Assembly (NCBI RefSeq): GCF_000429365.1 | Contig: NZ_AUBS01000006.1 | Span: 112,782-176,781, forward strand | DNA from: Pseudodonghicola xiamenensis DSM 18339 | Lineage (GTDB): Bacteria > Pseudomonadota > Alphaproteobacteria > Rhodobacterales > Rhodobacteraceae | DNA: 64,000 nucleotides | Reading direction: 5' to 3' | Part shown: positions 49,328 through 57,283 of the stretch, piece by piece | Layout: each line of letters begins with the position of its first letter | Numbering within the stretch: the first letter of the stretch is position 1 | The notes under the pieces: model-generated | What the model was told of the DNA's origin: nothing | The model's database searches: none | The model's input: the letters and a program-made list of their open reading frames with translations, nothing else | Made by a program: the position numbers and the translations under genes

Positions 49328-50145
49328 ACAGGCTGAGCTGGTTCAACACGGTCTCGCTGACGCTCGGGTTTGCCTTTCTCTATATCCCGATGGTGATCCT
49401 GGTCATCTACAGCTTCAACGAAAGCAAGCTGGTGACGGTCTGGGCCGGCTTCTCCACCAAATGGTATGGGCAACTTCTCAAGGATCAGGCCTTTCTGAAT
49501 GCCGCCTGGGTGACGCTGAAGGTGGCGGTCCTGTCCTCGACCATCGCCACCGTGCTGGGCACCATGGCCGCTTATGTCATGGTGCGCAGCGGGCGGTTTT
49601 TCGGTCGCACGCTGTTTTCCGGCATGATCTATGCGCCGCTGGTGATGCCCGAGGTGATCACCGGCCTGTCGCTGCTGCTCTTGTTCATCGGCATCGGCCT
49701 GGACCGCGGCGTGATGACCATCGTGCTGGCGCATACGACCTTTTCGATGTGCTATGTCTCGGTGGTGGTCTCCTCCCGCCTCGTCACCTTCGACAAATCT
49801 CTGGAAGAAGCAGCGCTCGATCTGGGCTGCACCCCGGCTGAAGCCTTCCGGCTGGTCACCCTGCCGATCATCGCCCCGGCAGTGGTCTCGGGCTGGCTCT
49901 TGGCCTTCACCCTGTCGCTCGACGATCTGGTGATCGCCTCCTTCACCTCCGGTCCCTCGTCAACCACCCTGCCGATCAAGATCTTCTCCGCCGTGCGTCT
50001 GGGCGTCTCGCCCGAGATCAACGCGCTGTCGACGGTGATGATCGGCATCGTGACAGTGGGCGTGATCGCCACCTCGCTGATCACCAAGACCCAAAAGGTT
50101 CGTCAGCAGCGCGACGAACAGGAAGCCGCACGAACACAAGAATGA
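49324..50145 (+). CDS. potI: putrescine/spermidine ABC transporter permease
   Basis: A 273-residue permease of the PotC/PotI type: YIPMVILVIYSFNESKL at the start and the EAA loop EEAALDLGCTPAEAFRLVTL near residue 160, with LDDLVIASFTSGPSSTTLP after it. The ATG overlaps the potH stop. The last four bases overlap the oxidase gene, so the transport and catabolic functions are translated from one message. Confidence 0.94.
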   Translation: MNRLSWFNTVSLTLGFAFLYIPMVILVIYSFNESKLVTVWAGFSTKWYGQLLKDQAFLNAAWVTLKVAVLSSTIATVLGTMAAYVMVRSGRFFGRTLFSGMIYAPLVMPEVITGLSLLLLFIGIGLDRGVMTIVLAHTTFSMCYVSVVVSSRLVTFDKSLEEAALDLGCTPAEAFRLVTLPIIAPAVVSGWLLAFTLSLDDLVIASFTSGPSSTTLPIKIFSAVRLGVSPEINALSTVMIGIVTVGVIATSLITKTQKVRQQRDEQEAARTQE

Positions 50146-51470
50146 AACACATATTTGGACGTTACGCCTATTCCGCGGGGCCGCGGAATGGGTGCTGGTG
50201 GGATGAAACCATCGAAGCCCCGGTCTGGCCAGATGCCAAGGGCGACCTGACGGCGGATGTCGCCATCATCGGCGCCGGCTTTACCGGCCTGTCGGCGGCG
50301 CTGCACCTGGCCGAGGCGGGGGTCGATGTCGCCGTGGTCGACGCGGAATATCCCGGCTGGGGCGGTTCCGGGCGCAATGGTGGGTTCTGCTGTCTGGGCG
50401 GCGCCAAGCTGAGCGGTGACAAGATCGCCCGGACCTATGGCAAGGATCAGGCCGAGGAGTTCTATCGCGCCGAAGTGGCAGCGATCGACTTGGTGGCCGA
50501 CATCCTGCAACGGTTCGGGATCGACGCCGACACCCATTCAGATGGCGAAACCCAACTGGCCCATTCGCCGCGCGCCATGGCTGCCCTGCGCCGTCAGGCC
50601 GAAGGCGATCCCGATGCCGTCCTGACCGAGAAGGACGACCTGGCCGCGCAGGGGCTTTCGGCCTCCGGCATGACCGGCCCGTTTCATGGCGCGCTGACGA
50701 TGCGCCATGGCTTCGGCCTGAACCCGCGCAAATATGTCTTTGGTCTGGCCGCCGCGGCCCAAGGCGCCGGCGCCCGGCTTTATCAGAACAGCCCCGCCAG
50801 GGGGATCACCCGGCAGGGCAACCGCAATGTGATCGCCCTGCCGCAGGGAAGTCTCAGCGCCGAAACCGTGCTGATCTGCACCAACGGCTATTCCAGCGAC
50901 GATCTGCCGGACTGGCTGGCGGACCGCTATATCCCGGCGCAATCGACTGCGCTGGTCACCCGGCCGCTTAGCGATGAGGAACTGGCGGCGCAGGGCTGGA
51001 CCACAGATCAGATGGCCTATGACACCCGGCACCTGCTGCATTACTTCCGGCTGATGCCCGACCGGCGGTTCCTGTTCGGCATGCGCGGCGGGCTGATGTC
51101 CACCCCCGCGGCCGAGGCCGCCTCCCGCGCGCGGGTGCGGCGCGATTTCGAAACCATGTTCCCAGCCTGGGCCCATGTCGAAAGCCCCAATAGCTGGTCG
51201 GGCATGGTCTGCGTGTCGCGCAACCAGATCCCCTTTACCGGCGCGGTGCCGGGAATGCCGGGCGTTTTCGCCGGGTTGGCCTATCACGGCAATGGCGTCG
51301 CCATGGGAAGTTATGCCGGCAGCCTGCTGGCCGCGCTGGCCCAGGGCCGACGTCCCGACAGCCCCTATCCGGGCTTCATGAGCAAACCCATGGGCCGATT
51401 TCCCTTCGGCCGGTTCCGCCGCATCGTGATGCCGCCAGCCTACCTGGCCTATCGCCTCAAGGACCTCTGA
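50142..51470 (+). CDS. FAD-dependent oxidoreductase (PuuB / DAO family)
   Basis: A 442-residue flavoprotein with the dinucleotide-binding motif VAIIGAGFTGLSAALHLAE (about residue 41), GGSGRNGGF near residue 75, and the C-terminal FAD-pyrophosphate segment GVFAGLAYHGNGVAMGSYAG. It resembles gamma-glutamylputrescine oxidase (PuuB) and related DAO enzymes. Coupling to potI supports oxidation of an imported polyamine or its derivative. No gamma-glutamylputrescine synthetase (PuuA) is in the window. Its end overlaps the convergent phosphotransferase gene by 22 bases. Confidence 0.87.
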   Translation: MKHIFGRYAYSAGPRNGCWWDETIEAPVWPDAKGDLTADVAIIGAGFTGLSAALHLAEAGVDVAVVDAEYPGWGGSGRNGGFCCLGGAKLSGDKIARTYGKDQAEEFYRAEVAAIDLVADILQRFGIDADTHSDGETQLAHSPRAMAALRRQAEGDPDAVLTEKDDLAAQGLSASGMTGPFHGALTMRHGFGLNPRKYVFGLAAAAQGAGARLYQNSPARGITRQGNRNVIALPQGSLSAETVLICTNGYSSDDLPDWLADRYIPAQSTALVTRPLSDEELAAQGWTTDQMAYDTRHLLHYFRLMPDRRFLFGMRGGLMSTPAAEAASRARVRRDFETMFPAWAHVESPNSWSGMVCVSRNQIPFTGAVPGMPGVFAGLAYHGNGVAMGSYAGSLLAALAQGRRPDSPYPGFMSKPMGRFPFGRFRRIVMPPAYLAYRLKDL

Positions 51471-52327
51471 AGCGCCGCCTTCTCCAGTGCCAGACCCTTG
51501 GCATAGGGGGTCTGGCCGCGCCCGGTCTGCAGGTGGCAATAGGCCGCCATCCGCCAGTGAAACCAGGGCAGGAGCGCGCGCAAGCGGGCGATGACCCCGC
51601 GGTCGGGATAGGCTGCCAGAAACGCCGCCTCCTCTGTGGCACCAAGCGGAGCGCCGCGATAGATCAACTGCATGGCAGGTGACAAGAAGATCGCCAGATC
51701 GGCGGCAGGATCGCCCAGCGCCGGGCATTGCCAGTCGATCAGCGCCGCGCCCTCGGGCCCGATGACGATATTGCCAGGTACCGGATCCCCATGGATCAAC
51801 GCGCATGCGCCGCAGGGGGCCACCTCGCCCGCCGGTTCCAGCGCTGCCAGACCGGCATCATCGAGGCAAAGCGCCAGGATCTGCCGCACCTGCCGCGCCA
51901 GCGCGGCGCTGCCATCGGGGGCATGGGGCAGATCGGGCGCCGGTTGCTGATGCAGCCGCCCCAGCAGCCCCGCCACCGCCGCAGCCCCCTCTGCCCAGCG
52001 CCCCCCCGGCAGATGACGATATAGCACCCAGGGCGCTGGCGCCTCCGGTTCTGCCGCAATCAATTCCGGCGCCAGTCCCGTCCCGGCCAGCGCGGTCAAC
52101 GCCGCGACCTCGCGGCGCGCATCATTGGCAAAGATCGGTGTCGCGGCAGAGGGATCGTAAAGCTTCAGAACCAACCCGCCCGTCAGCCGCCAGACCCGGT
52201 TCGACCGCCCCCCTGCCAGAGCCTCCGCCCCCTCGCCCGGAAGCAGACCGCGCAACCGCAGCCGCGCGATCAGATCGGCGGGCGGCGACTGTGCCAACAG
52301 TGAAGGGTCTGCTTGGGTCTCTTGCAT
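51449..52327 (-). CDS. aminoglycoside/choline-kinase-type phosphotransferase
   Basis: A 292-residue kinase-fold protein. The nucleotide-binding lysine is in LVLKLYDP (about residue 55), the Brenner catalytic loop is IHGDPVPGNIVI (about 187), and the metal site is LIDWQCPALGDPAADLA. The substrate may be an amino alcohol or sugar; the fold is shared by choline, homoserine and aminoglycoside kinases, so antibiotic resistance should not be inferred. ATG 52327 is chosen; the upstream open frame runs antisense into rnd. Its 3' end overlaps the PuuB-like gene. Confidence 0.8.
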   Translation of the reverse strand: MQETQADPSLLAQSPPADLIARLRLRGLLPGEGAEALAGGRSNRVWRLTGGLVLKLYDPSAATPIFANDARREVAALTALAGTGLAPELIAAEPEAPAPWVLYRHLPGGRWAEGAAAVAGLLGRLHQQPAPDLPHAPDGSAALARQVRQILALCLDDAGLAALEPAGEVAPCGACALIHGDPVPGNIVIGPEGAALIDWQCPALGDPAADLAIFLSPAMQLIYRGAPLGATEEAAFLAAYPDRGVIARLRALLPWFHWRMAAYCHLQTGRGQTPYAKGLALEKAALQRSLRR

Positions 52328-52466
52328 CTTGATCCGAGTCCGGAAAGGCCACAGCATTCCCCGGAATGCCACCCACCGCAAGCCCCGCGCACAGTTGAGT
52401 TTGCGTCCCAAAGCGCCTATCTCGGGCCAGCATCCCCAGTCAGACGGCCCAACAGAGGATCCAGAC

Positions 52467-53081
52467 GTGGCAAACCACCTATACAAGAACGATCTGCCCG
52501 ACGGGCTCGACCTCGGGCCGATGGTTGCCATCGACTGTGAAACCATGGGGCTGAACCCGCATCGCGACCGGCTTTGCGTGATCCAGATGTCGGGCGGCGA
52601 TGGTAACGCCCATATCGTCCAGGTCGCCAGGGGTCAGACCGAGGCACCGAACCTCTGCCGTATGCTGACCGACCCCAAGGTGCTGAAGCTGTTCCACTTC
52701 GGCCGTTTCGACATCGCCGCCATGTACAACGCATTCGGGGCACTGGCCGCGCCGGTCTATTGCACCAAGATCGCCAGCCGGCTGGTGCGCACCTATACCG
52801 ACCGCCACGGGCTGAAGAACCTGACCGCCGAACTGATCGGCGTCGACATCTCCAAGCAGCAGCAGCAAAGCGATTGGGGCGCTGAGGAGCTGACCGCGGC
52901 GCAGCTGGATTACGCGGCCTCGGACGTGCTCTATCTCCACCGCCTGCGCAAGGAGCTGAACAAGCGCCTCGCCCGCGAGGGACGGACCGAGATCGCCCAG
53001 GCCTGTTTCGACTTTCTTCCCCACCGCTCGCTTCTGGATCTGCAAGGCTGGCCCGAAACGGATATCTTCGCCCACTCATGA
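52467..53081 (+). CDS. rnd: ribonuclease D-type 3'-5' exonuclease (short form)
   Basis: A 204-residue DEDDy exonuclease. Exo I is AIDCETMGL, Exo II is FHFGRFDIAAMYNAFG and Exo III is DYAASDVLYLHRL with the final Tyr. It lacks the HRDC domains of E. coli RNase D (375 residues), as is usual for the short alphaproteobacterial form. It probably trims tRNA or other RNA 3' ends. The GTG at 52467 follows GAGG at 8 bases. It overlaps kdsD by 4 bases and leads the kdsD-lpt operon. Confidence 0.9.
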   Translation: MANHLYKNDLPDGLDLGPMVAIDCETMGLNPHRDRLCVIQMSGGDGNAHIVQVARGQTEAPNLCRMLTDPKVLKLFHFGRFDIAAMYNAFGALAAPVYCTKIASRLVRTYTDRHGLKNLTAELIGVDISKQQQQSDWGAEELTAAQLDYAASDVLYLHRLRKELNKRLAREGRTEIAQACFDFLPHRSLLDLQGWPETDIFAHS

Positions 53082-54052
53082 CCGACACCAATACAGCCAC
53101 CTTCCTCGACACCGCGCGCCAGGTGATCACCGACGAGGCCCGCGCGCTTGACGCGCTGGCCGCGGCGCTGGACGACAGCTTCGTCCGTGCGCTGAAACTG
53201 ATCCTCAGCGCCAAGGGCCGCATCATCGTCAGCGGCATCGGAAAATCCGGCCATATCGGCCGCAAGATCGCGGCGACTCTGGCCTCGACCGGGACACCGG
53301 CGCAGTTCGTCCACCCCGCCGAGGCGAGCCATGGCGATCTGGGCATGATCGCCAAGGGCGACGTGGTCCTGGCGATCTCGAATTCCGGCGAGGCGCCGGA
53401 ACTGGCCAATCTAGTCGCCTATACCCGCCGCTTCGACATCCCGCTGATCGGCCTTTCCAGCCGGGCGGACAGCACCCTGATGACCCAGGCCGACGAACAT
53501 CTGCTGATCCCCGCGATGGGAGAAGCCTGCGGTTTCGGCATGGTGCCCACGATCTCTACCACGCTGACCCTGGCGATGGGCGACGCGCTGGCCGTCGCGC
53601 TGATGAAGTACCGTCACTTCGGACCCGAGAACTTCCGCGACTTCCACCCCGGCGGCAAGCTGGGCGCGCAACTGTCCAAGGTGCGCGACCTAATGCATCT
53701 GGATGTGCCCACGGTTCGCACCGGGACACCGATGGGGGAAGCGCTGCTGGAGATGAGCCAGAAGGGATTTGGCGTGGTCGGCGTGACCGACCCTGCCGAC
53801 CGCCTGATCGGTATCGTCACCGACGGTGACCTGCGGCGCCACATGGACGGGCTTCTGGGTCTGACCGTGGATCAGGTGATGACGGCGCATCCCCGCACCA
53901 TCGGCCCCGACGCCATGGCCGAAAAGGCGGTGGCGCTGATGACATTGCCCGACCCCAAGATCACCTGCCTCTTCGTCGTCGACCCGAAAGGCGTCGGCAA
54001 GGCCGAGGGCATTTTGCACATCCACGACTGCCTGCGCGTCGGTCTGGGCTGA
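53078..54052 (+). CDS. kdsD: arabinose-5-phosphate isomerase (KpsF/GutQ family)
   Basis: A 324-residue enzyme that interconverts ribulose-5-phosphate and arabinose-5-phosphate, the first committed step to Kdo. SIS domain: IIVSGIGKSGHIGRKIAATLASTGTPA (about residue 48), HGDLGMI and LAISNSGEAPEL. Two CBS domains follow (about residues 205-320). GNDFR-like FRDFHPGGKLGAQL is typical. Its place before lptCAB links Kdo supply to LPS export. Confidence 0.95.
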   Translation: MTDTNTATFLDTARQVITDEARALDALAAALDDSFVRALKLILSAKGRIIVSGIGKSGHIGRKIAATLASTGTPAQFVHPAEASHGDLGMIAKGDVVLAISNSGEAPELANLVAYTRRFDIPLIGLSSRADSTLMTQADEHLLIPAMGEACGFGMVPTISTTLTLAMGDALAVALMKYRHFGPENFRDFHPGGKLGAQLSKVRDLMHLDVPTVRTGTPMGEALLEMSQKGFGVVGVTDPADRLIGIVTDGDLRRHMDGLLGLTVDQVMTAHPRTIGPDAMAEKAVALMTLPDPKITCLFVVDPKGVGKAEGILHIHDCLRVGLG

Positions 54053-54070
54053 GAGGGAGCAGAGAAACGG

Positions 54071-54673
54071 ATGGATCGACATTCCCGTCTGGTGGCCTAT
54101 TTCAAGGTCCTGCTGCCACTGGCAGCGCTGGCGCTGATGTCGACGCTGTTCCTGCTGTCGCGCAGTATCGCCCCCACAGGCACCGCCCCCTTCGCCGACA
54201 AGGATATCGAAGACCGGGTGCGCGGCCAGCAGATCACCGGCGCCTTCTTTTCCGGCATCACCGCCAGCGGTGACGAGATCACCGTCAGCGCCAGCACCGC
54301 CCACCCCGCCAACACCGATGGCAGCGCCGACGCCGAAGAGCTGCGGGCGCATATGACGCTGGCGCAGGGGGGCGACATCCGGCTGCAGTCCGACACCGGC
54401 ACCGTCGATCCGACCCAGTCGCAGGCCAGTTTCCGCGGCAATGTTCTGATCACCACCTCGACCGGCTACACGGTCAGGACACAGCAGCTTGACACAGGGC
54501 TGGAGACGCTTGCCGCCGAAACCCCCGGCCAGGTCGAGGCGACAGGCCCCTTTGGCGATATCACCGCCGGCCAAATGAAAATCGGCGCAAAAAACCAGGA
54601 TGCGCCAGTCCATATGCTTTTCACCAAGGGCGTAAAGCTGGTATACGATCCGCGAAATCCGGGGAAAGACTAA
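54071..54673 (+). CDS. lptC: LPS export system protein LptC
   Basis: A 200-residue bitopic protein with one N-terminal membrane helix (about residues 10-28, LLPLAALALMSTLFLLS), and a periplasmic beta-jellyroll that hands LPS from LptB2FG to LptA. Sequence conservation is low, as usual; the assignment rests on topology, size, FRGNVLITTSTGY and its position directly before lptA. Confidence 0.87.
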   Translation: MDRHSRLVAYFKVLLPLAALALMSTLFLLSRSIAPTGTAPFADKDIEDRVRGQQITGAFFSGITASGDEITVSASTAHPANTDGSADAEELRAHMTLAQGGDIRLQSDTGTVDPTQSQASFRGNVLITTSTGYTVRTQQLDTGLETLAAETPGQVEATGPFGDITAGQMKIGAKNQDAPVHMLFTKGVKLVYDPRNPGKD

Positions 54674-54676
54674 TCA

Positions 54677-55171
54677 GTGAACTATATACGCCTTCTGTTC
54701 CTCAGCCTTGTGCTGGTCCTCGGTGCGAATATGGCCGTCGCGCAGGACACCCGCGTCGCCTTCGGCAACAGCAAGGCCGACACCTCGGCTCCGGTCGAGG
54801 TGACGGCGGCCAGTCTCGATGTGAACCAGTCGGATGGATCGGCTGAGTTTACCGGTGACGTCCTGGTGGTTCAGGGCGACATGCGGCTGACCGCGAACCG
54901 CGTCTTCGTCGTCTATGATCGCGGCCAGAGCCGGATCGCCCGGCTGGAAGCGACGGGAGATGTGGTGCTGGTCAGCGGACAGGACGCGGCAGAGGCAGAA
55001 CGTGCGGATTACAGCATCGACGACGGCACCATCGTGATGACCGGCAACGTGTTGCTGAGCCAGGGTGCCAGCGCACTCAGCTCCGACCGGATGACGATCG
55101 AACTGGCCACCGGTACTGCCCGGATGGCCGGTCGGGTCAAAACCATCCTCAATTCCGACGGCGACAACTGA
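54677..55171 (+). CDS. lptA: LPS transport periplasmic protein LptA (OstA-like)
   Basis: A 164-residue periplasmic protein. The signal peptide (residues 1-22, cut after AVA) is followed by the OstA fold: VTAASLDVNQSDGSAEFTGDVLVVQGDMRLTA and IVMTGNVLLSQG. It bridges inner and outer membranes as an LPS conduit. It starts with GTG three bases after lptC. It ends on the first base of the lptB ATG. Confidence 0.92.
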   Translation: MNYIRLLFLSLVLVLGANMAVAQDTRVAFGNSKADTSAPVEVTAASLDVNQSDGSAEFTGDVLVVQGDMRLTANRVFVVYDRGQSRIARLEATGDVVLVSGQDAAEAERADYSIDDGTIVMTGNVLLSQGASALSSDRMTIELATGTARMAGRVKTILNSDGDN

Positions 55172-55929
55172 TGACGACTGCGCGACCGGACGCCAGCGCC
55201 AGCACCTCGGGGCTACGTGTCGAACGTGTCCGCAAATCCTATCGCAAGCGCGTCGTGATTCGCGACGTGTCGATCTCGCTGGATCGCGGCGAAGTCGTGG
55301 CACTTCTGGGTCCGAACGGTTCGGGCAAGACAACGACCTTCTATGCCATCGCCGGGCTGGTCTTTCCCGAAGCCGGGACCGTGACACTGGACGGTCAGAC
55401 GGTGACCACCCTGCCGATGTATCGCCGTGCCCGAATGGGCATCGGCTATCTTCCTCAGGAGATGTCGATCTTTCGCGGCCTCAGCGTCGAGGACAATATC
55501 CTTGCCGTTCTGGACATCACCGCGCGCGATCCCCATGCCCGACGCGAACGGCTGGAAGAACTGTTGTCGGACTTCTCGATCGAACACCTGCGCCGGGCGC
55601 CGGCGCTAGCGCTGTCGGGCGGCGAACGCCGGCGGGTGGAAATTGCCCGTTGCCTTGCCGCAGACCCGAAATATCTGCTGCTGGACGAACCCTTCGCCGG
55701 GGTCGATCCGATCAGCGTCGGCGACATCCGCCATCTTGTTGCCGATTTGAAAAAGCGCGGCATCGGCGTGCTGATCACTGATCACAACGTGCGCGAAACG
55801 CTGGAGATCGTCGACCGCGCCTATATTCTGCACGATGGTCAGGTGCTTATGTCGGGCACCCCGTCGGAAGTGGTGGAAAACGAAAACGTCCGCCGCGTCT
55901 ATCTGGGCGACAGTTTCCGGATTTCCTGA
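55171..55929 (+). CDS. lptB: LPS export ABC transporter ATPase
   Basis: A 252-residue ABC ATPase: Walker A LGPNGSGKTT, the LptB-typical RMGIGYLPQEMSIFRGLSVEDNILAVL, signature LSGGERRRVEIARCLA, Walker B LLLDEPFAGVDPISV and TDHNVRETL. It powers extraction of LPS from the inner membrane. The start overlaps lptA by one base. Confidence 0.96.
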   Translation: MTTARPDASASTSGLRVERVRKSYRKRVVIRDVSISLDRGEVVALLGPNGSGKTTTFYAIAGLVFPEAGTVTLDGQTVTTLPMYRRARMGIGYLPQEMSIFRGLSVEDNILAVLDITARDPHARRERLEELLSDFSIEHLRRAPALALSGGERRRVEIARCLAADPKYLLLDEPFAGVDPISVGDIRHLVADLKKRGIGVLITDHNVRETLEIVDRAYILHDGQVLMSGTPSEVVENENVRRVYLGDSFRIS

Positions 55930-55938
55930 GCTCTGACC

Positions 55939-55964
55939 TGGATCGGCGCAGGCCTGCCGATCCA
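55939..55964 (+). terminator. hairpin after lptB
   Basis: TGGATCGGC and GCCGATCCA, a 9-bp perfect stem with an 8-base loop, lie 9 bases after the lptB stop. The sequence after it is AT-rich (GTGAAATTTATCC) but not a pure U-run. Confidence 0.6.
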
Positions 55965-55995
55965 GTGAAATTTATCCACCATCACGCAAGATACG

Positions 55996-56025
55996 TTGAC
56001 ACTCGTCTCGGATCTCGCCTCAAAT
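55996..56025 (+). promoter_or_regulatory. candidate promoter of hpf
   Basis: A perfect -35 TTGACA at 55996-56001 and TCAAAT (4 of 6) 18 bases later, about 165 bases before hpf. In many proteobacteria rpoN lies in this position; here there is none, so hpf needs its own promoter. Confidence 0.4.
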
Positions 56026-56189
56026 GGGGCATGGCACGCGTGCGATCCCTTGCGATTTCCGGTCCGGCCTTCATTCCGGGGCCCGATCGCGCCGTTTCTG
56101 CCGCGATGCCATCTTTAACCACCCGCAACTGACGCAAGGCCGGGGAATATACCCGGGCGATGCCGGGTGCATAATGAAAAGGAGAGCAC

Positions 56190-56765
56190 ATGCGTTACCA
56201 AATCAGCGGACGGCAGATCGACATCGGCGCAGCCCTGCAAACCCATGTGGAAGAGCAACTGAGCGCTGCGATCACGAAATATTCCGACAACCCGATCGAC
56301 GCCATTGTGATCTTTTCCCGCGACGCATACGAATTCGTCTGCGAAGCGACCGTACATCTTTCAACCGGCCTGACCGCCAAGGCCAAGGCCAGCGCAACCG
56401 AAATCTATGCCGCTTTCGATGCCTGCTGCGAGAAAATGGACAAACAGATGCGGCGTTACAAACGCCGCCTGAAAGACCACCACAAGGACCGCTCGGAACC
56501 GGTTGAACTTATGGGCGCGGCCTCGTATATCCTCGCCGCAGAAGAACAGACCGAAGATGCGGAGCCCGAAACGCTTCAACCTATCATCATCGCCGAGATG
56601 GAAACCAAGATTCCCTCTCTCTCTGTAGGCGAAGCGGTGATGCAGATGGAGCTGGCGGGCGCCCCGGTGCTGATCTTCCGGAACGAGAGCAAGGACGGGT
56701 TGAACGTCGTTTATCGCCGCGATGACGGCAATATTGGATGGATCGACCCGCAGACCGGAAACTGA
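56190..56765 (+). CDS. hpf: ribosome hibernation-promoting factor, long form
   Basis: A 191-residue ribosome-dimerising protein (HPF/RaiA). The N-terminal domain binds the 30S decoding region (MRYQISGRQIDIGAALQTHVEEQL; ATEIYAAFDACCEKMDKQMRRYKRRLKDH with its basic helix). A variable linker (about residues 105-130) precedes the C-terminal dimerisation domain (SVGEAVMQMELAGAPVLIFRN...GNIGWIDP). AAGGAGAG lies 5 bases before ATG. It leads into ptsN. Confidence 0.95.
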   Translation: MRYQISGRQIDIGAALQTHVEEQLSAAITKYSDNPIDAIVIFSRDAYEFVCEATVHLSTGLTAKAKASATEIYAAFDACCEKMDKQMRRYKRRLKDHHKDRSEPVELMGAASYILAAEEQTEDAEPETLQPIIIAEMETKIPSLSVGEAVMQMELAGAPVLIFRNESKDGLNVVYRRDDGNIGWIDPQTGN

Positions 56766-56811
56766 TAGCATTAGGCGCTGGATTACCTACGCCTGAGCGG
56801 AGCAATCTCTG

Positions 56812-57273
56812 ATGGCACTAGCGAGTATCCTCAAACCTGAGGCCGTGAAGGTTTTTTCTGCTGTCTCCAGCAAGAAGCGACTGTTTCAGGAAATCGGGGA
56901 TCTCGCTCAGAGCGCCTATGGCCTGGATGCCCAGACCACGGTTGACGCTCTGCTCGAACGCGAAAGCCTTGGCCCCACCGGTGTGGGCCATGGCGTCGCC
57001 CTGCCGCATGCGCGGATGCCGGGGCTCGATGGTGTCGTGGGCACCTTCGTGATGCTGGAAAAGCCGATAGATTTCGGATCGGTCGACCGTCAGCCTGTCG
57101 ACATCGCCTTTTCGCTCTTCGCACCGGAAGAGGCAGGCGTCGAACACCTGAAAGCCCTGGCGCTGGTATCGCGGACGCTGCGCAATGCCTCGCTGTGCGC
57201 CAAGCTGCGGGCCAATCCGGATCCGGCGACGCTTTACACCCTGCTGACCGAAAGCCACACCCTGGCGGCCTGA
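56812..57273 (+). CDS. ptsN: PTS IIA-like nitrogen-regulatory protein
   Basis: A 153-residue EIIA-Ntr. The phosphorylated histidine is His66 in GVGHGVALPHARM; the surrounding DALLERESLGPTG and DIAFSLFAPEEAGVEHLKALA blocks are typical. It regulates potassium and nitrogen/carbon balance through its phosphorylation state. It follows hpf by 46 bases, the usual order in alphaproteobacteria, without rpoN. Confidence 0.94.
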   Translation: MALASILKPEAVKVFSAVSSKKRLFQEIGDLAQSAYGLDAQTTVDALLERESLGPTGVGHGVALPHARMPGLDGVVGTFVMLEKPIDFGSVDRQPVDIAFSLFAPEEAGVEHLKALALVSRTLRNASLCAKLRANPDPATLYTLLTESHTLAA

Positions 57274-57283
57274 GCCGACAGGC

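Noticed and set aside
51449..52327. Reading the kinase-fold gene as aminoglycoside resistance
   Set aside because: The motifs are shared by choline and other metabolite kinases and no resistance context exists.
55970..55980. TTATCCACC, close to a DnaA box, after lptB
   Set aside because: Single site in a gene-tail region far from dnaA, best explained by chance.
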